Assembly (NCBI GenBank): GCA_017979445.1
Contig: CM030710.1
Location: forward strand, 10,402,248 to 10,466,247
Source: Akebia trifoliata
Taxonomy: Eukaryota > Streptophyta > Magnoliopsida > Ranunculales > Lardizabalaceae
Length of the DNA: 64,000 bases
Direction of reading: 5' to 3'
Part shown: piece by piece, positions 10,871 through 21,930 of the stretch
Numbering within the stretch: position 1 is the stretch's first letter
Layout: every line of letters starts with the position of its first letter
Notes under the pieces: generated by a model
What the model saw: only the letters and a program-made list of their open reading frames with translations
Databases searched by the model: none
What the model was told of the DNA's origin: nothing
Program-made: the position numbers and the translations under genes

Positions 10871-13010
10871 ATGACGATTAGATTTCTTTCTTGGAATGTG
10901 CGCGGTCTCAACAATAGGGCCAAAAGGGCCTCGGTTAAGCCAATAATAAAAGCACACAAACCACACATTGTAACATGACAAGAAACAAAATTGGACCAAG
11001 TGGATAGGGTGGTAGTACGTGACATTTGGGGCAAGTGGAACTTGGGTTGGAAGCATATTATAGCAAACGGGACAGCAGGGGGTGTTTGGGTGTTATGGGA
11101 CAAGAGATTGATCGAGGTGGATGATTTTTTAGTGGGAGATTTTTCTTACCTATTCTGTGTAGGTGTATAGGGAAGGAAGACAGTTGAGTGTTTTCAGGAG
11201 TGTATGGACCTACTAGAGATTGGGAGCAAAAGCAATTCTAAGAGAAGTTGGACGACGTGGGCAGTTACTGGAACCGTTCGTGGTGTCTGGGAGGAGACTT
11301 TAACATCATTAGGTTTTCTTGTGAGAAATAAAGAGGATCGAGGATAACAACAAGGATGAGGAAATTTACAGATTTTGAAACAACTTAATGGACATTCCAC
11401 TCCAAGGTAAAAGCTTCACTTGGTCCTACCATCAAGTTGTACCCAACCTCAACATATTAGATAGATTTTTGATTTCAGATGATTAGACTTCGATTTTTTG
11501 CTAGATTTCTCAGACGGTTATCCCAAATCCAGTATCTAATCATTGCCTTATTCAGTTTGTAGCAGGGTCATTCGACAGGGGTCCCATTCCGTTATGTTTT
11601 GAATTGATGTGGCTGAAACACCACAACTTCAAGGAGTTGAAAATCGAATGGTGGATGAGTTTTTCATTTGCACGAACAACATGGGAGGTGTTCAAGAAGA
11701 AGTTGAAGGCTTTAAAGAAGACATTAAAAGAATGGAACAAGGAATCCTTCGGTAAGGTGGATGCACAGAGAAATGATATCCTTTTGAGAATCGAAGATCT
11801 GGATCGTAGGGAAGAGATGAATCTGATTTCGATAAATAATAGGACAATGAGATTAAACCTTCCCGAGAAGTATCAACGGATGACACTTTTGAGAGAGATC
11901 AGTTGGAAGTAGAAATCCAGAATCAAATGGCTTAAAGAAGGGGAGGGTAATACAAAATTCTTTCATGGCATGGCCAATGCCTGAGATAGGAACAATCACA
12001 TCATGAGGTTGTGTGTGAATGGGGAATGGTTTGAAGTGGAAGAAGTGGTTGCTAAGGGGATCATAGAATTTTATTCAAAATTATATACCGATGGAGCTGA
12101 TGACAGACCAAAACCTGATTTGCTTCAGTTTGTTAGAATCTCTGAGTTACAAGGCGAATGGTTGGAAAGACCCATTGAAGAAGACGAGATTTGGGATGTT
12201 ATCTCAAACATGAAAAGCGATAAAGCACTGGGACCTGATGGTTTTCCCGTGGAGTTCTACAAAACTTGCTGGGAGGTCATCAAGTGTGATTTCATCGCTC
12301 TAATTGATGAATTCTTTATAGAGGGTGTATTGGATTGTGATTCCAATTGTACCTTCATCATTCTAATTCAAAAGGTGGCGGGAACTAAAGATATTAAAGA
12401 CCTGAGGCACATTAGTTTGGTAAATACTAGTTACAAAATCATCACGAACATCCTTGGTAAAAGATTGAAAGGGGTCATTCAAGGGATAGTAGAGTGTAAT
12501 CAGAGTGCATTTTTCAAAAGGAGACAGATTCTACATGGAGGTCTAATAGCTAACTAGTGCATTGACTCAGACTAAAATCTGGGAAAACGGGGGTGGTGTG
12601 TAAAGTGGACTTTGAGGACCATGTCAATTGGCAATTTTTGGAATATATGCTGGAGAAGATAGGCTTTGGTAGGAAGTGGATCACATGGATTATGGCATGT
12701 GTGACTCCCCCTCTTATTCGATTTTGGTGAACGGAACGATTCATGGATTTTTTAGAAGTATGAGATGCCTCAAACAAGGGGATCCTATGTCACCTTTCTT
12801 GTTTATCATAGTGGCAGAAGCATTTGGTAAGATGATGGAAAGAGGGGTAGCGAATGGTTCTTTTTCAGGATTTTCAGCAGGGGCAGGCACGATTAATATT
12901 TCACACCTCCAATTCACAAATGATATTTTAGTCTTCTTGGATGATTCCATAGATCAGACAAGGAGGTTAGGCGGATTGCTTTGTTGTTTCGATCCAAGTC
13001 CCTTCAATAC
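10871..13010 (+). pseudogene. L1-type LINE ORF2: endonuclease and reverse transcriptase, 3'-truncated
   Basis: The ATG at 10871 opens with MTIRFLSWNVRGLN, the hallmark start of plant L1 ORF2 (apurinic-endonuclease fold). It is followed by a QETKLDQVD box after one stop near 10977, and IPLQGKSFTWSYH with a LDRFLISDD box near 11395-11490, the end of the endonuclease. The RT part follows: SDKALGPDGFPVEFYK near 12220, ISLVNTSYKIITNILGKRL near 12415, LKQGDPMSPFLFII near 12770 and FTNDILVF near 12918, in place of the usual FADD-type box, so one catalytic Asp is replaced by Asn. Several stops and frameshifts interrupt it. Similarity ends near 13010, so the RT thumb, RNase H, 3' UTR and poly(A) are missing. 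Confidence 0.88.
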
Positions 13011-13059
13011 TAGAGATTAAGCGCTAACAAGACTTCCCAACTCTTTGTTTCTGGTTCTC

Positions 13060-13347
13060 CTCCCTACTAGGCTGAATCCCAATTCCATGCTACACCAACA
13101 GCAGAACGATTCTCATAGAGGGTCAACATAGATCAAGATGAACAATTTTTTGTGAACCCAGGAGTTGGGATGGTGAACCCAACTTCTAAATAGATCTACC
13201 TAACGTTCCTAGCTTACAACACTTTATTCTCTAATTACTTCGGCATTTATGGTCCTGTATAGGACGTTAAGATCCTATACCAACAAAAAAGAATGTTTGG
13301 GTTTATTACATTCGTCTTCACCGATACGGTGAAGCTCTTAATCATGG
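13060..13347 (+). pseudogene. Fragment of a plant CCCH zinc-finger / RRM protein gene
   Basis: In one plus-strand frame, broken by stops, the translation reads FFVNPGVGMVNPTSK, then IYLTF, NYFGIYGPV, YQQKRMFGFITFVF and DTVKL. I recognise the linker and RRM domain of plant CCCH-RRM proteins (the Arabidopsis At3g51950/At2g05160 type, from memory); the GYGPV and MFGFITFVF segments match RNP-2-flanking and RNP-1 positions. The segment between IYLTF and NYFG is shortened, and similarity stops abruptly at 13347. There are at least four in-frame stops. The zinc fingers are not present. It begins just after the truncated LINE, so it may be a processed pseudogene or a piece carried by a mobile element. 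Confidence 0.72.
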
Positions 13348-13447
13348 TAACACCATCATCACCAAAACTTTTTCTCTTTCCCTTTCAGAGACTCCCAATT
13401 TCCCATTTCATTTCTATTAGATCGATAGAGGTGAAAAAGGGATTTAG

Positions 13448-13690
13448 CTTTTCGTTAATGGTGGAAGAGTCGATCTTAGAGACCAAAGAATACAGTTAAG
13501 AAACTTTTTCGAGAGATTCTTTTTCGATTATCGTACATGGTGGGAGAGACTAAGAAGATCAGGAAATCAAACACACCTTACTATTAATGTTTTCTTCTTC
13601 ACTTATCGGTTCAGATTTGATCTTGGTTTGAACATAACCTTAAAAGTCGAAGCTTTTAGAGAAATATCCCTATTTACTATCATCTTCTAG
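13448..13690 (+). other. Unrecognised open stretch of 80 codons
   Basis: One plus-strand frame stays open from 13448 to the TAG at 13688-13690 with a non-random composition (LFVNGGRVDLRDQRIQ, then RTWWERLRRSGNQTHLTIN). It has no ATG near its start. A second frame at 13713-13934 follows, with text such as LHEIYLTLSWRSN and RHDGVLYGINVI. Both could be decayed exons of a host gene or parts of LINE ORF1. I do not recognise either. Together with the CCCH/RRM fragment they suggest that 13060-13934 is a small island of host-derived DNA between transposons. Confidence 0.35.
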
Positions 13691-13934
13691 AGAACTTCCT
13701 TGTTAAGATATATTGCTTCCTCATCACCTTTCACGTGACTTACATGAAATATATTTGACTCTTTCGTGGAGATCTAATATTTCAGAGTTGGATAATGCAG
13801 GTGCACAACTTTTCAAACAAGATAAGACATTACTATTATGTCCACTTAACATCTCTTTATTTTCAATGAGGAAATATTTGTTGAACTGCTTAGTTAGGCA
13901 TGATGGTGTTCTTTATGGCATAAATGTCATATGA

Positions 13935-14089
13935 TAATGCTCAGACGTTGGATTGGAGTTACTGTTCATGATGTTTGAGATGATTTAATGTCATGTACTT
14001 GATGATAGGAATCTACCTTGTGCTTGTTATCTGCTAGAAAATATTCAGTGTTTTTCAAATTAAATAAGTTGTTCAATTCATATTGTTTT
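13935..14089. other. Boundary zone with no feature
   Basis: This is AT-rich sequence between the host-derived island and the first position with clear similarity to the element C leader. No LTR end is visible, so the 5' break of C lies here or a little further right. Confidence 0.4.
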
Positions 14090-15829
14090 GGATGGGAGAA
14101 GAATCTCGATTAATACGGCATCATGATGGAATAATTTGATTTTGTTGCAAAATTCATTTTGGACAAAAAGGGAAAATTTTGGATAATTAAAAAAAATCAA
14201 AAATCAAAAATCAAAAAAAGTTTTTTCTTGTGCCTATGGTTGATCGATGATTGATATTTTTTAAGTGTTATCATGATTGATTGATCATCATTCTCTTTTT
14301 CACTATCCTGATTGATTGCCTATCTAATATGCCTTGATATCTACAGATATATTTTTGATGTGCTTGCTTTGATCTTGATCTCGATACTATGAATTTTATA
14401 TTCTCTGATTAGTATTTATGTGGCATTCATATATTGATGGTTTTATGGTTTGATCTGGCCCACGGGCTCATTTATCTGAAAAACTCCCCGGGTGCACCCC
14501 ACCCTATTTTACTCACACCATTAGCACGTTTATTTTGTTGCATTGCATACTTGCATGCCCCTTATAGCCAGTGTGGCATTAGTGCGTGGCCCGATCTCTT
14601 CGTGAGACGCGACGTCATTTATGAAAATGACAACTCCAATCACGTATCTTTATGGTATATAAAACTGGAACATTATTATTATTTGATTAGGTGACCCTGA
14701 AAGGTATATCGATGCACCCACACTGAAGCGAGCCGTTGTCCTATTATAAGTCGCAAAGTCACATGTCCTGATAGTACTAGTATGTGGTCGGTGCTCTTGT
14801 GGGATGTTAAACCATTTATGAAAGCTACAACCCTAGACTTGTACCTATACGGTATATCAAAGCTAATCTAAGTTGTACCAATTACACTTCTTGGTCAAAA
14901 TCAGTGCCTAAACGAGATCCTGCCCCGTTGTACCTTGTGTACTAGGGGGATAGACGATGTCTATTCTAAACGAGGGGTGACTTAAGAATGTTTTTGCTCA
15001 ACATCGTACGCTACCTCTCAACTGGGTATTAAACTGACTGCTTTCGACTATAGAGATTTGCGTTGGGGGCTCAGATTATCATTTTGAATACTTATATGGT
15101 ATATCAAACTAAGTCATTACGTACCGTTTGATTGAGTACGATCGAGAGGTATATAAGTACACTTGGGTAAGGGTGGCCAGATAAATTGCATTGCATGTAG
15201 TAACCCTAGAGTTTAGAAACCTCCCTATAGGTCACGACTCGTGGGTGTTCTCGGGTTATTGTTTTGGAAAGAGTCTTTTCAAATGTTGAGATAAGAAAAT
15301 TACAGTTTTATCCTCGAGATGATCAAACTTTTGTTTAATTTAACTCAAGGCTATCATATCGTTGGGTGCACCAACCCAATAAAGAATCCATTTTAAATGT
15401 GGTAATGATTCATAATGACCCAGTCTATCTCGATCCAATAATTACGATGGGCTAGACCATTCAATTCAAAATGATATTAAAATATCTTTCTAATTTGGGT
15501 CCCAACCCATTTCAAAAGAAAAGAAATGTTTTTCCAAAGAAAAAAAAAGAATTTTTACAAAAGATCTATTTTTTGCATGGACTTTGGAAAATTATTGAAA
15601 TATGTTTTTCAAAAGAAAAGATGACTTGTAAAAAATATTTTAAATCAAATTTGTGAAAGTTTTTATTCAATGAAAACATTACTTGTCAATAATTTTCAAG
15701 AGTGCAATAAAATTATTTTCCTTTTGAATAATCATTGCATGAATGAATTGTTTAATGGTTTGATGTACAGAATTCGATAAAATCTCAAGATTCATTAAAA
15801 TATTATCAATGGGGTAACATTGAAATTGA
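14090..15829 (+). other. 5' leader of copy C, non-coding
   Basis: Inverted relative to A (about 3640-5130) and B (34330-35700). It carries the conserved TATACGGTATATCAAA-type blocks (14857, 15095), CTCCCCGGGTGCACCCC (near 14485) and GTTGGGTGCACCAACCCAAT (near 15361). Short open frames (14434-14694, 15471-15656) are not conserved among the three copies and are not regarded as genes. Confidence 0.7.
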
Positions 15830-17245
15830 TTAAATTATCATTCGATTGGGGTCTTAGGGTTATCATTGCACCTAAAAGCTCAATCATCCACCACCTAGTT
15901 AGGGTAGTGAGTCCGGCCAATTAGAATAAACTTCAACACCAAGTCAACCGTCAGAAATGCCCTCAGAATATTTAAAATTGTCCAGTTGTTCCCTGAAGAT
16001 CACAACACCTCAGTTTTACTGGTTGAAAATAATGTCCCGAGTCCTCAACCTATAGTCAAGTCCATTGTATGGGTAATTGTCTTTCATGAGTCTTGAGTCA
16101 AATTTTTTTCATCAATGCCATGTTTTCTTTAGATCGAGTCTACTCTTTTTTATGTTGAGTCGAGTTAGTTTTTCAAGTCATAAAGGTGTCTATCGCCCCA
16201 TCTAAATTTGATTGGATAAAAACAAAATTTTAATACCTCGAGTGCATTAACAAATTAACTAATAATCTCTCCTGAACAAGAAAACAAAGGTCGGGCTCAT
16301 CCTCTAATCGAAGAAGCAAAGGTCATTAACCTCGGAACAAAAAAATAATTCCAAGGAAATTCAAATAGAAATCCTCCTATCCTTAAAGGAACACAAGGGG
16401 ATAATGAATTTACTCAGAAATTTTAAAAGTCTTGATTGCGTGATTCTATGAGGATTTGTTAGGTGCAAGCTTGGGTGTTGTTCAACACGGAATAGATACT
16501 GCCCGATGAAATGAAAATATCGATAGAAGATGTTGCCAAATGTATCAATTTTGTCTTCACTGCATCTCGAGTTACGAAGATCATTCAAGCAAATATCATC
16601 AGTTAATACAGGTACCTTCGGAATTGATCTCTGATAACGGATCACACTTCAAAGCTGAGGTTATTACTCTATGTTGAAAGTTTAAGATCCAGCATCACAA
16701 ATCATTTTCTTACATTCTCAGACTAATGGAGAGATTGAAGCAGCCAATAAAAATCTCAAATAATCATTAGAAAAATGTGTCAATCGCACCGGGATTGGTT
16801 AAAGAAGTTATCATTCGCGTTATGAACATATCACACTTCAATTTGATCTTCCACTAGAGTCACTCCCTACTCCTTAGTGTATGGTATGGAAGCAATCTTG
16901 CCAGTTGAAAAAGATATCCCGTCTCTCAGGGTCTTTTTGGAAAGTCAATTATTATAGGCAGACTGGGTCCTTCATGGGTACGAAGAGTTCTGTACCATGT
17001 GCAAACTTATCGCACGTTTGACAAGAAGATCAAAGTTTGTCACTTACAAGTCAAGGATTAAACCATCGGACTTCAAAGAAAATTGAGCATTCCTCTTCGA
17101 CTATAAGAGGAAGTCTGAACCCAATTGGAAAGATTCATTCATTAAGGAAATACTACCTAGAAAAACCATCAGACTTCAATATCATGATAGAATTGAACTA
17201 ATAGAATCAACCAACCTTGACCAGATCAAGCAATACTACACTTAA
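15830..17245 (+). pseudogene. Broken gag-pol remnant of copy C
   Basis: The start resembles the gag initiation region of the complete element (near 15880, matching about 32750). Pieces of the region upstream of RT follow at 16270-16490. Near 16490-16540 the similarity jumps into the integrase core. From there the integrase reads to its end with stops: a TASRV box, a degenerate SDNGS region near 16631, PYSLVYGMEAILPVE near 16865 and TNLDQIKQYYT before the TAA at 17243-17245. RT and both RNase H domains are absent. The junction matches that in copy A. Confidence 0.82.
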
Positions 17246-17740
17246 GGAGGTCATTTTCGACCGAACTAATTTTCTAGTTACCCATCTCAATGTCTCATTT
17301 CTTAGCCATTTGCAGTCTTTTAAAAAAAAAAAAAAGAAATGTCTTTTTTTTTCTCAGTTCGATCACCTAACCTAGGGGAGGGAAAATTCGAACTACATTT
17401 TTGGTCTAATCCCAAAATTCTAAGTTACGTAGGCAACCTGAGAAGTTACTTCAGGACCGACCACATCAAAATAAAAAATATATATTCCCCCACAAATAAA
17501 AAAATTTCAAAAAGAGATATTATCAAAATGGGGAAGAAAATTCAAAGAAAAATAAAAAATTTAAAAGAAATGCCACACAAGGGAATTCGAGATTTTTAAC
17601 CTCAAAGTTCATTTCTTTTTATGCCTAGTTCTAAGCTTACCCATAAAAGCCCTCCTAAGTAACCGTGCGAAAAAGTCAAGGAAGGTAGCAAAGTATGATC
17701 AGACAGTAAGTCCAGAAATGGAAAAGAAAAATGAGACTTG
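17246..17740 (+). other. Start of the copy C 3' UTR
   Basis: This segment aligns with 25540-26013 of B (inverted) and 1755-2229 of A. It includes a GGTTGCCTACGTA-type block on the complementary strand and A-rich runs. It is non-coding; the 17339-17599 open frame is not shared. Confidence 0.65.
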
Positions 17741-18070
17741 CTAGGTTGAAAACTTGAAAGGCCAACTTAGGCAAAAATTAGGGCAAGTTCGCAAGGTTGA
17801 AAATCTAAAAGAATGACCTTGAGAATAATTAAAGCAAAAGAAAAAACCTGTTAGGTTGAAAACTTGAAAGGGTGATTTAGGCAAAAATTAAGGTAAGCTC
17901 GCAAGGTTGAAAATTCGGAAGGATGGCCTTGACAATAACTAGAGCAAAGAAAAAAGGAAAAAATTGTAAGCTCGCTAGATTGAAAATCTAAAAAAGGCAA
18001 TCTAGGCAAAAGTTAAAGCACGCTCGCTAGATTGAAAACCTGAAAAGGCAATCTAGGTAAAAGTTAGAGC
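17741..18070 (+). repeat. 3' UTR hairpin array 2 of copy C (6 units)
   Basis: Six units start at 17741, 17792, 17851, 17902, 17975 and 18027. Each has a left arm of 8 nt, a 14- or 15-nt loop and a right arm of 8 nt. Two are exact: CTAGATTG (17975-17982) with CAATCTAG (17998-18005), and the next unit (18027-18034 with 18049-18056). The other four pair over all 8 positions if G.U pairs are allowed in the plus-strand RNA, for example CAAGGTTG (17902-17909) with TGGCCTTG (17924-17931). The loop follows AAAACYTGAAARGG. Homologous arrays are in A and B. Confidence 0.85.
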
Positions 18071-18779
18071 AACCAAAAATCAAAAGAAAATCTCCGTTAA
18101 TTTGAAAAGTTAAAAAAATCATTCGATTTGAAATATCAGAAGTCCAAATGATCAAGTTGAAACATCAGAAGCCACAAGTTTCTTGTGTATAATTGATCTA
18201 AAAATTTTTACTTCCCCAAGTGAACCAAGAGGGAGAAGGTTGGATTTTACGATGAATCTCAAAAGAAAATATTTTGTTATCTTGAGCCTAACACAAAATC
18301 TTTAATATAAAAAGTCAAGATTAAAAGTTGAATCTTTATTGCACTTGTGGTAATCAAATATTTCAGACCTTCATAACAAGGGGCACTTCTCTTTTTTCTA
18401 TAGCATGTAGTTTTTCCCTTTACACTAGGATCATTTATTTTTTCAAACTATGTTCAATTATCTCTAGTGCAATATTTCCTGTCAAACTAGGGGCATTTTG
18501 TTATAAAGCTTGATCAATGTTAATCCTAAAGGATAATGGGAATCCCGAACTTAAGGTTACTCTCTTGATATCAATTTTTTGAAAACCACTGAGGTTCAAA
18601 GGAAGTTAAAAAATGTATAAATTTTTTGAAAAATCTTGAGGTTTAAACTGAAGCGTTTCTGATCTCATATTTGATTTTGTCCAAAGAATAACTCATTACC
18701 CTTTCACTCAAAATAATAGATAGGGCATTCTTTTTTTCCCAGATTTATTCATTCTTCTCAGATTCATTCATTTTATTTC
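18071..18779 (+). other. Non-coding 3' UTR spacer of copy C
   Basis: It matches the 24524-25317 spacer of B in inverted orientation, including TTTACTTCCCCAAGTGAACC near 18207. No gene is seen; the frame at 18328-18513 is not conserved. Confidence 0.65.
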
Positions 18780-19090
18780 TCTTTTCTCAGACCCCGTCGA
18801 GATTCTTCTTGGATTTTGTTCAAACCTGCTGAGATTCTTCTCGAATTTTGCTCAAATCCTGTTGAGATTTTTTTTGGATTTTGCTCAGACTCGCTGAGTA
18901 TTCTTAGATTTTGCTTAGATCCCGTCGAGTTTTCTCAAATTTTGCTTAGACCCTATCGAGTTTTCTCTGATTTTGCTTAGACCCGTCAAATTTTTTCAAA
19001 TTTTACTCAGACCTCGTCGAGATTTTTCTCGAATTTTGCTTAGATTATGCTCAGACCTCGTTGATATTTTTTCGGATTTTACTCAGATTT
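18780..19090 (+). repeat. Degenerate 3' UTR minisatellite array 1 of copy C
   Basis: About 9 irregular units of 30-37 bp built on CCGTCGAGATTCTTCTCGA-like text and ATTTTGCTCAGACC. They are homologous to the arrays at 187-825 and 23284-24523 read on the other strand, but the hairpin stems are mostly lost. Confidence 0.7.
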
Positions 19091-19104
19091 TGCTCTAAAA
19101 AAAT

Positions 19105-19242
19105 AGTTTATTACTCTTTCACTCCGAGTAAGTAGAGTGGGACTTCGAAAAGTAGTTCATTACTCTTTCACCCCGAGTAGGTAGAGTAGGACTCCCAGAA
19201 AATAAGTTCATTACTCTTTCACCCAAGGTAGGTAGAGTAGGA
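19105..19242 (+). repeat. Third 3' UTR tandem array, ~50-bp units, copy C only
   Basis: TTACTCTTTCAC occurs at 19111, 19160 and 19211 (periods 49 and 51), each followed by a GAGTAGGTAGAGTAGGAC-like run. A single diverged copy sits upstream near 18692, and copy A has only the single version near 907. The triplication is therefore specific to C, in line with a fast-changing 3' UTR. Confidence 0.85.
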
Positions 19243-19549
19243 CATTCAACTTTTGCTCAAATTTTACTTAGATCATCTAAGATTTATCTCAGATTTTAAG
19301 TGCACACACTTGCACATTTGCATTAGTCAGAGATAATTTTCTAAAATTCAAGGATCTACCCTGTCAGTAAGAGCTCGCGCTCGAGGAGCTGATAATTTTT
19401 TAGTTCAAGAAGAGTTTTCCTTAAAGATCCGAATACCCCGACGAATTGCTAAATCAAACTAAAAAATGAACTATCACTAGCTTTGGCATTCGGATATTGC
19501 ACTATTTACCAATGTAGATTTGTTATATACATTGTTTCAACTCTCTGTC

Positions 19550-19562
19550 AAAGAGGGGCATC
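19550..19562 (+). other. Polypurine tract of copy C
   Basis: AAAGAGGGGCATC directly precedes the LTR start at 19563. The same purine core adjoins the 3' LTR of element B on the opposite strand, as expected for the plus-strand DNA primer. Confidence 0.85.
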
Positions 19563-21003
19563 TGTAAGCACCCCATTTTCGTACTCGCCTGATTAATCAA
19601 CTCGTTAACTCGATTGTGACAGTTTTCAATGATGGATGAATATTTTAATATTTTTTGTTGTTGTTAGATATGTTTAAGAAATTTGGATGAGGTATTTCAA
19701 GTAAGCAAAACTTTAGAAACTATGCTATGCTGGAGAAATATAACTCAAAGTGTAGAAATCATAATTTTTAGACAAAAAGAAGCTTTACGAGAAAAATCAT
19801 AAAAATTGACCAAATTATCAAAATACCCCTAACATCAAAACATCTCTAGAGCTTACATTACGATTAGGAAAACCCTTTCAAATACATAAAATAACAAATT
19901 AAATCAAATAAACTGTTTCACCAATTTTTACCAAATACGATAAAATTTTAAAAATGCCCCTCATAGGGTCCACGACCATTTCACGCCAAAAACCCATAAA
20001 TGGCACAAACCGATACTCCCATTGAATTTTTTTTTTATGAAAAACTGATTTCAAAACATCCCAAAATGTAGAAAATCAACTTCTCAACTCAAAATTCCTT
20101 TTTAAGGGTAAAACAGTAATTTTCCAACCCTAGAAATTTTAAATTTTAAAATTAATAATTAAAACATTAATTAACGTAAAGTGAAATCTTTATAAATTGA
20201 GTTAAAAATTTAAACAAATAAAATCAATTGATTAAGCCCATGGATCAAATTTTCAGTGGTGGCCCATTTATTTAAGTGGGTGGGGCTCACATAATATTTA
20301 TTAAAAGACCCCTCCATCTGGAGTCCCAAAAAATTAAAAATATAATTGGGGGTTCTCAAAAAAATATCTTATCTTAAAAAAACCTAATCAAACTCTAACT
20401 CTCCCAAAAAATTCTATAAAAAGGAGCTTCCACAACCTAAACTCGCAGGTCAAGAAAAACCTTAGGAAAAAAAGGTCAAAAACTTTTCCAACCTTTCTAA
20501 AATCCTAAATCTGAAGCCCTAAGTCCCTACTTAACACCCAAACCCCATTTTTTACTCAGAAAACATCCAGAAACCTTCAAAACACAGAACATTCAAAAAA
20601 TATTCAGATCTAGGAGGAGAATACTTCATCTCGAAGATCGGAAGTAAATCTAATGGCGAAGATAAAAGTAGGAAGACTCATATGAGGAATGCATTCCACC
20701 AGTTCTGAGGAAATCGACTGTCGCAATCACCCAGGTAAATTAAGTATATTTTTATTTTATTTTTTAGGTCATTTTTAGCAATGTAATTTTTGGAAAAAGG
20801 AGAAATCGACGTTTGTGGAACGGGATTGGTGCCTAACACCTTCCAATCTCATAACATGATCCCCAGACCCATAGTTTCTTTTTCGTAGATCAGTATTTTT
20901 TATCTATTTGGAGTTATGATTCGATTCGTAGATCGTAAAAGTAGGTGGCGACTCCAAACACCAAAAAAACGGATCCACACCCTGTGGATCGAAGGCACTT
21001 TCA
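19563..21003 (+). repeat. 3' LTR of copy C
   Basis: The 1441-bp repeat begins TGTAAGCACCCCATTTTCG and ends GAAGGCACTTTCA. It is the inverted equivalent of the A and B LTRs, with several small deletions. The plus-strand sequence CTATAAAAAGG at 20414-20424 is the likely TATA box. Confidence 0.88.
20414..20424 (+). promoter_or_regulatory. TATA box in the copy C LTR
   Basis: CTATAAAAAGG sits at the place corresponding to the CTATAAATAG box of the A and B LTRs. It is a good plant TATA match. Downstream text to 21003 would be R-U5. Confidence 0.55.
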
Positions 21004-21128
21004 GTAGGTCAACCATATCCCATGTATTGTTGTTATCAAAAGCTTGCATTGTCACTTCCATTGCATTTATCCATTTAGGATGAGAAAGAGCATCTGCAAC
21101 ACTGTGAGGAAAAGACACATAAGACAAT
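21004..21128 (-). pseudogene. Copia element, piece 4: start of reverse transcriptase
   Basis: Minus-strand translation gives ADALSHPKWINAMEVTMQAF followed by NNTWDMVDL, the conserved entry to the Ty1/copia RT domain. The fragment runs from the duplication ACAAT at the edge of element B to the edge of the copy C LTR. The preceding part of the same copia polyprotein continues on the far side of B at 39199. Catalytic RT motifs are not present in the window. Confidence 0.82.
21124..21128. repeat. Target-site duplication of element B, left copy
   Basis: ACAAT directly precedes the LTR start TG at 21129 and recurs directly after the right LTR at 39194-39198. A 5-bp duplication is the norm for gypsy integrases. 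Confidence 0.93.
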
Positions 21129-21734
21129 TGAAAGCGCCCTCGATCCGCGGGGTGCGCGGATCCGCTTTTGACCCTTGAGGTTTGGGAGTCGCCACCTAGT
21201 TATTGTGGTCTAGGAACCAAACTGACTCTAACATAGATAAAAGGAACTAATCTACCATAAAAAATCTGAATTCAGGGATCAAGTTACGGGGTTGGAAGGT
21301 GTTAGGCACCAACCCCGCCCGGCCAAAGCCGGTCTCTACTAACTTCCCAAGTAAATTACATTGCTAAAACCTAGATAAAAAAAAAAAAATAAATAAATAA
21401 AAATTTACCTTTCCGATGACAAGGACTTGGTTCCCTCAGATCTGACAAAAAGAGCTCCTTGTACCGTGCTCCCTTGCTTCGTTCTGTTTCCGGATTTGAC
21501 TTCGGATCTCTGAGGCAAGGTATCTCCTTGTTTTTGAATCTGAACTCTTCAAATTCGTTGCGGATTTGGGGGTGTTTTTAGAAGGCTTTTGGGTGTTTTC
21601 TAGACTAAAATTGAAGGAGGGATGTTAGTTAAGGAGTTGGGGCTTCAAAACTAGGATTTATGGGGGGCTAGGGGAGCTTCTAGACCTACTTCTCTTTGGA
21701 TTTATTATTTGATACGAAAATAGGGTGTGAGCAC

Positions 21735-21744
21735 TCTATTTATA
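21735..21744 (-). promoter_or_regulatory. TATA box in the left LTR of B
   Basis: CTATTTATAG on the plus strand is CTATAAATAG on the element strand. Transcription from here would run left into the copia and copy C sequences. Confidence 0.65.
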
Positions 21745-21824
21745 GATGTTTTTAGGGGTTGATTTGGATAGAGTTAGTGTTTAATTATAGATCTTTTAAT
21801 TAGAGTTGTGTTTTAATTTGACTT

Positions 21825-21930
21825 GTTTTAGGTAGAATTGTGTTTTAATTAGAATTGTTTTAGGTAGAATTGTTTTTAAGTTAGAATTGTTTTAGGTAGA
21901 ATTGTGTTTTAGTTAGAACTCTATTAGATA
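21825..21930 (-). repeat. U3 minisatellite, 32-bp units (3 in left LTR)
   Basis: Three units of the form ATTGTGTTTTAATTAGAATT plus GTTTTAGGTAGA lie upstream of the TATA box. The right LTR has four (about 38080-38215). A further set of ~40-bp GATTGACTTTTAAT-type units follows at about 21990-22130. Confidence 0.8.

Larger units (their letters stand above)
14090..21003 (+). mobile_element. Tat/Ogre-type LTR retrotransposon, non-autonomous copy C, 5'-truncated
   Basis: This is a plus-strand relative of copies A and B. It contains leader (to about 15830), a gag-pol remnant (15830-17245), 3' UTR with three tandem arrays, PPT and one LTR (19563-21003). No 5' LTR or PBS is present, so the left end was lost. 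Leader segments shared with A but not B, and the same deletion junction in pol, place C in the A subfamily. Its right end abuts a copia fragment, with GTAGG (21004-21008) as the possible target duplication whose partner is gone. The left start is uncertain by about 150 bp. Confidence 0.85.
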
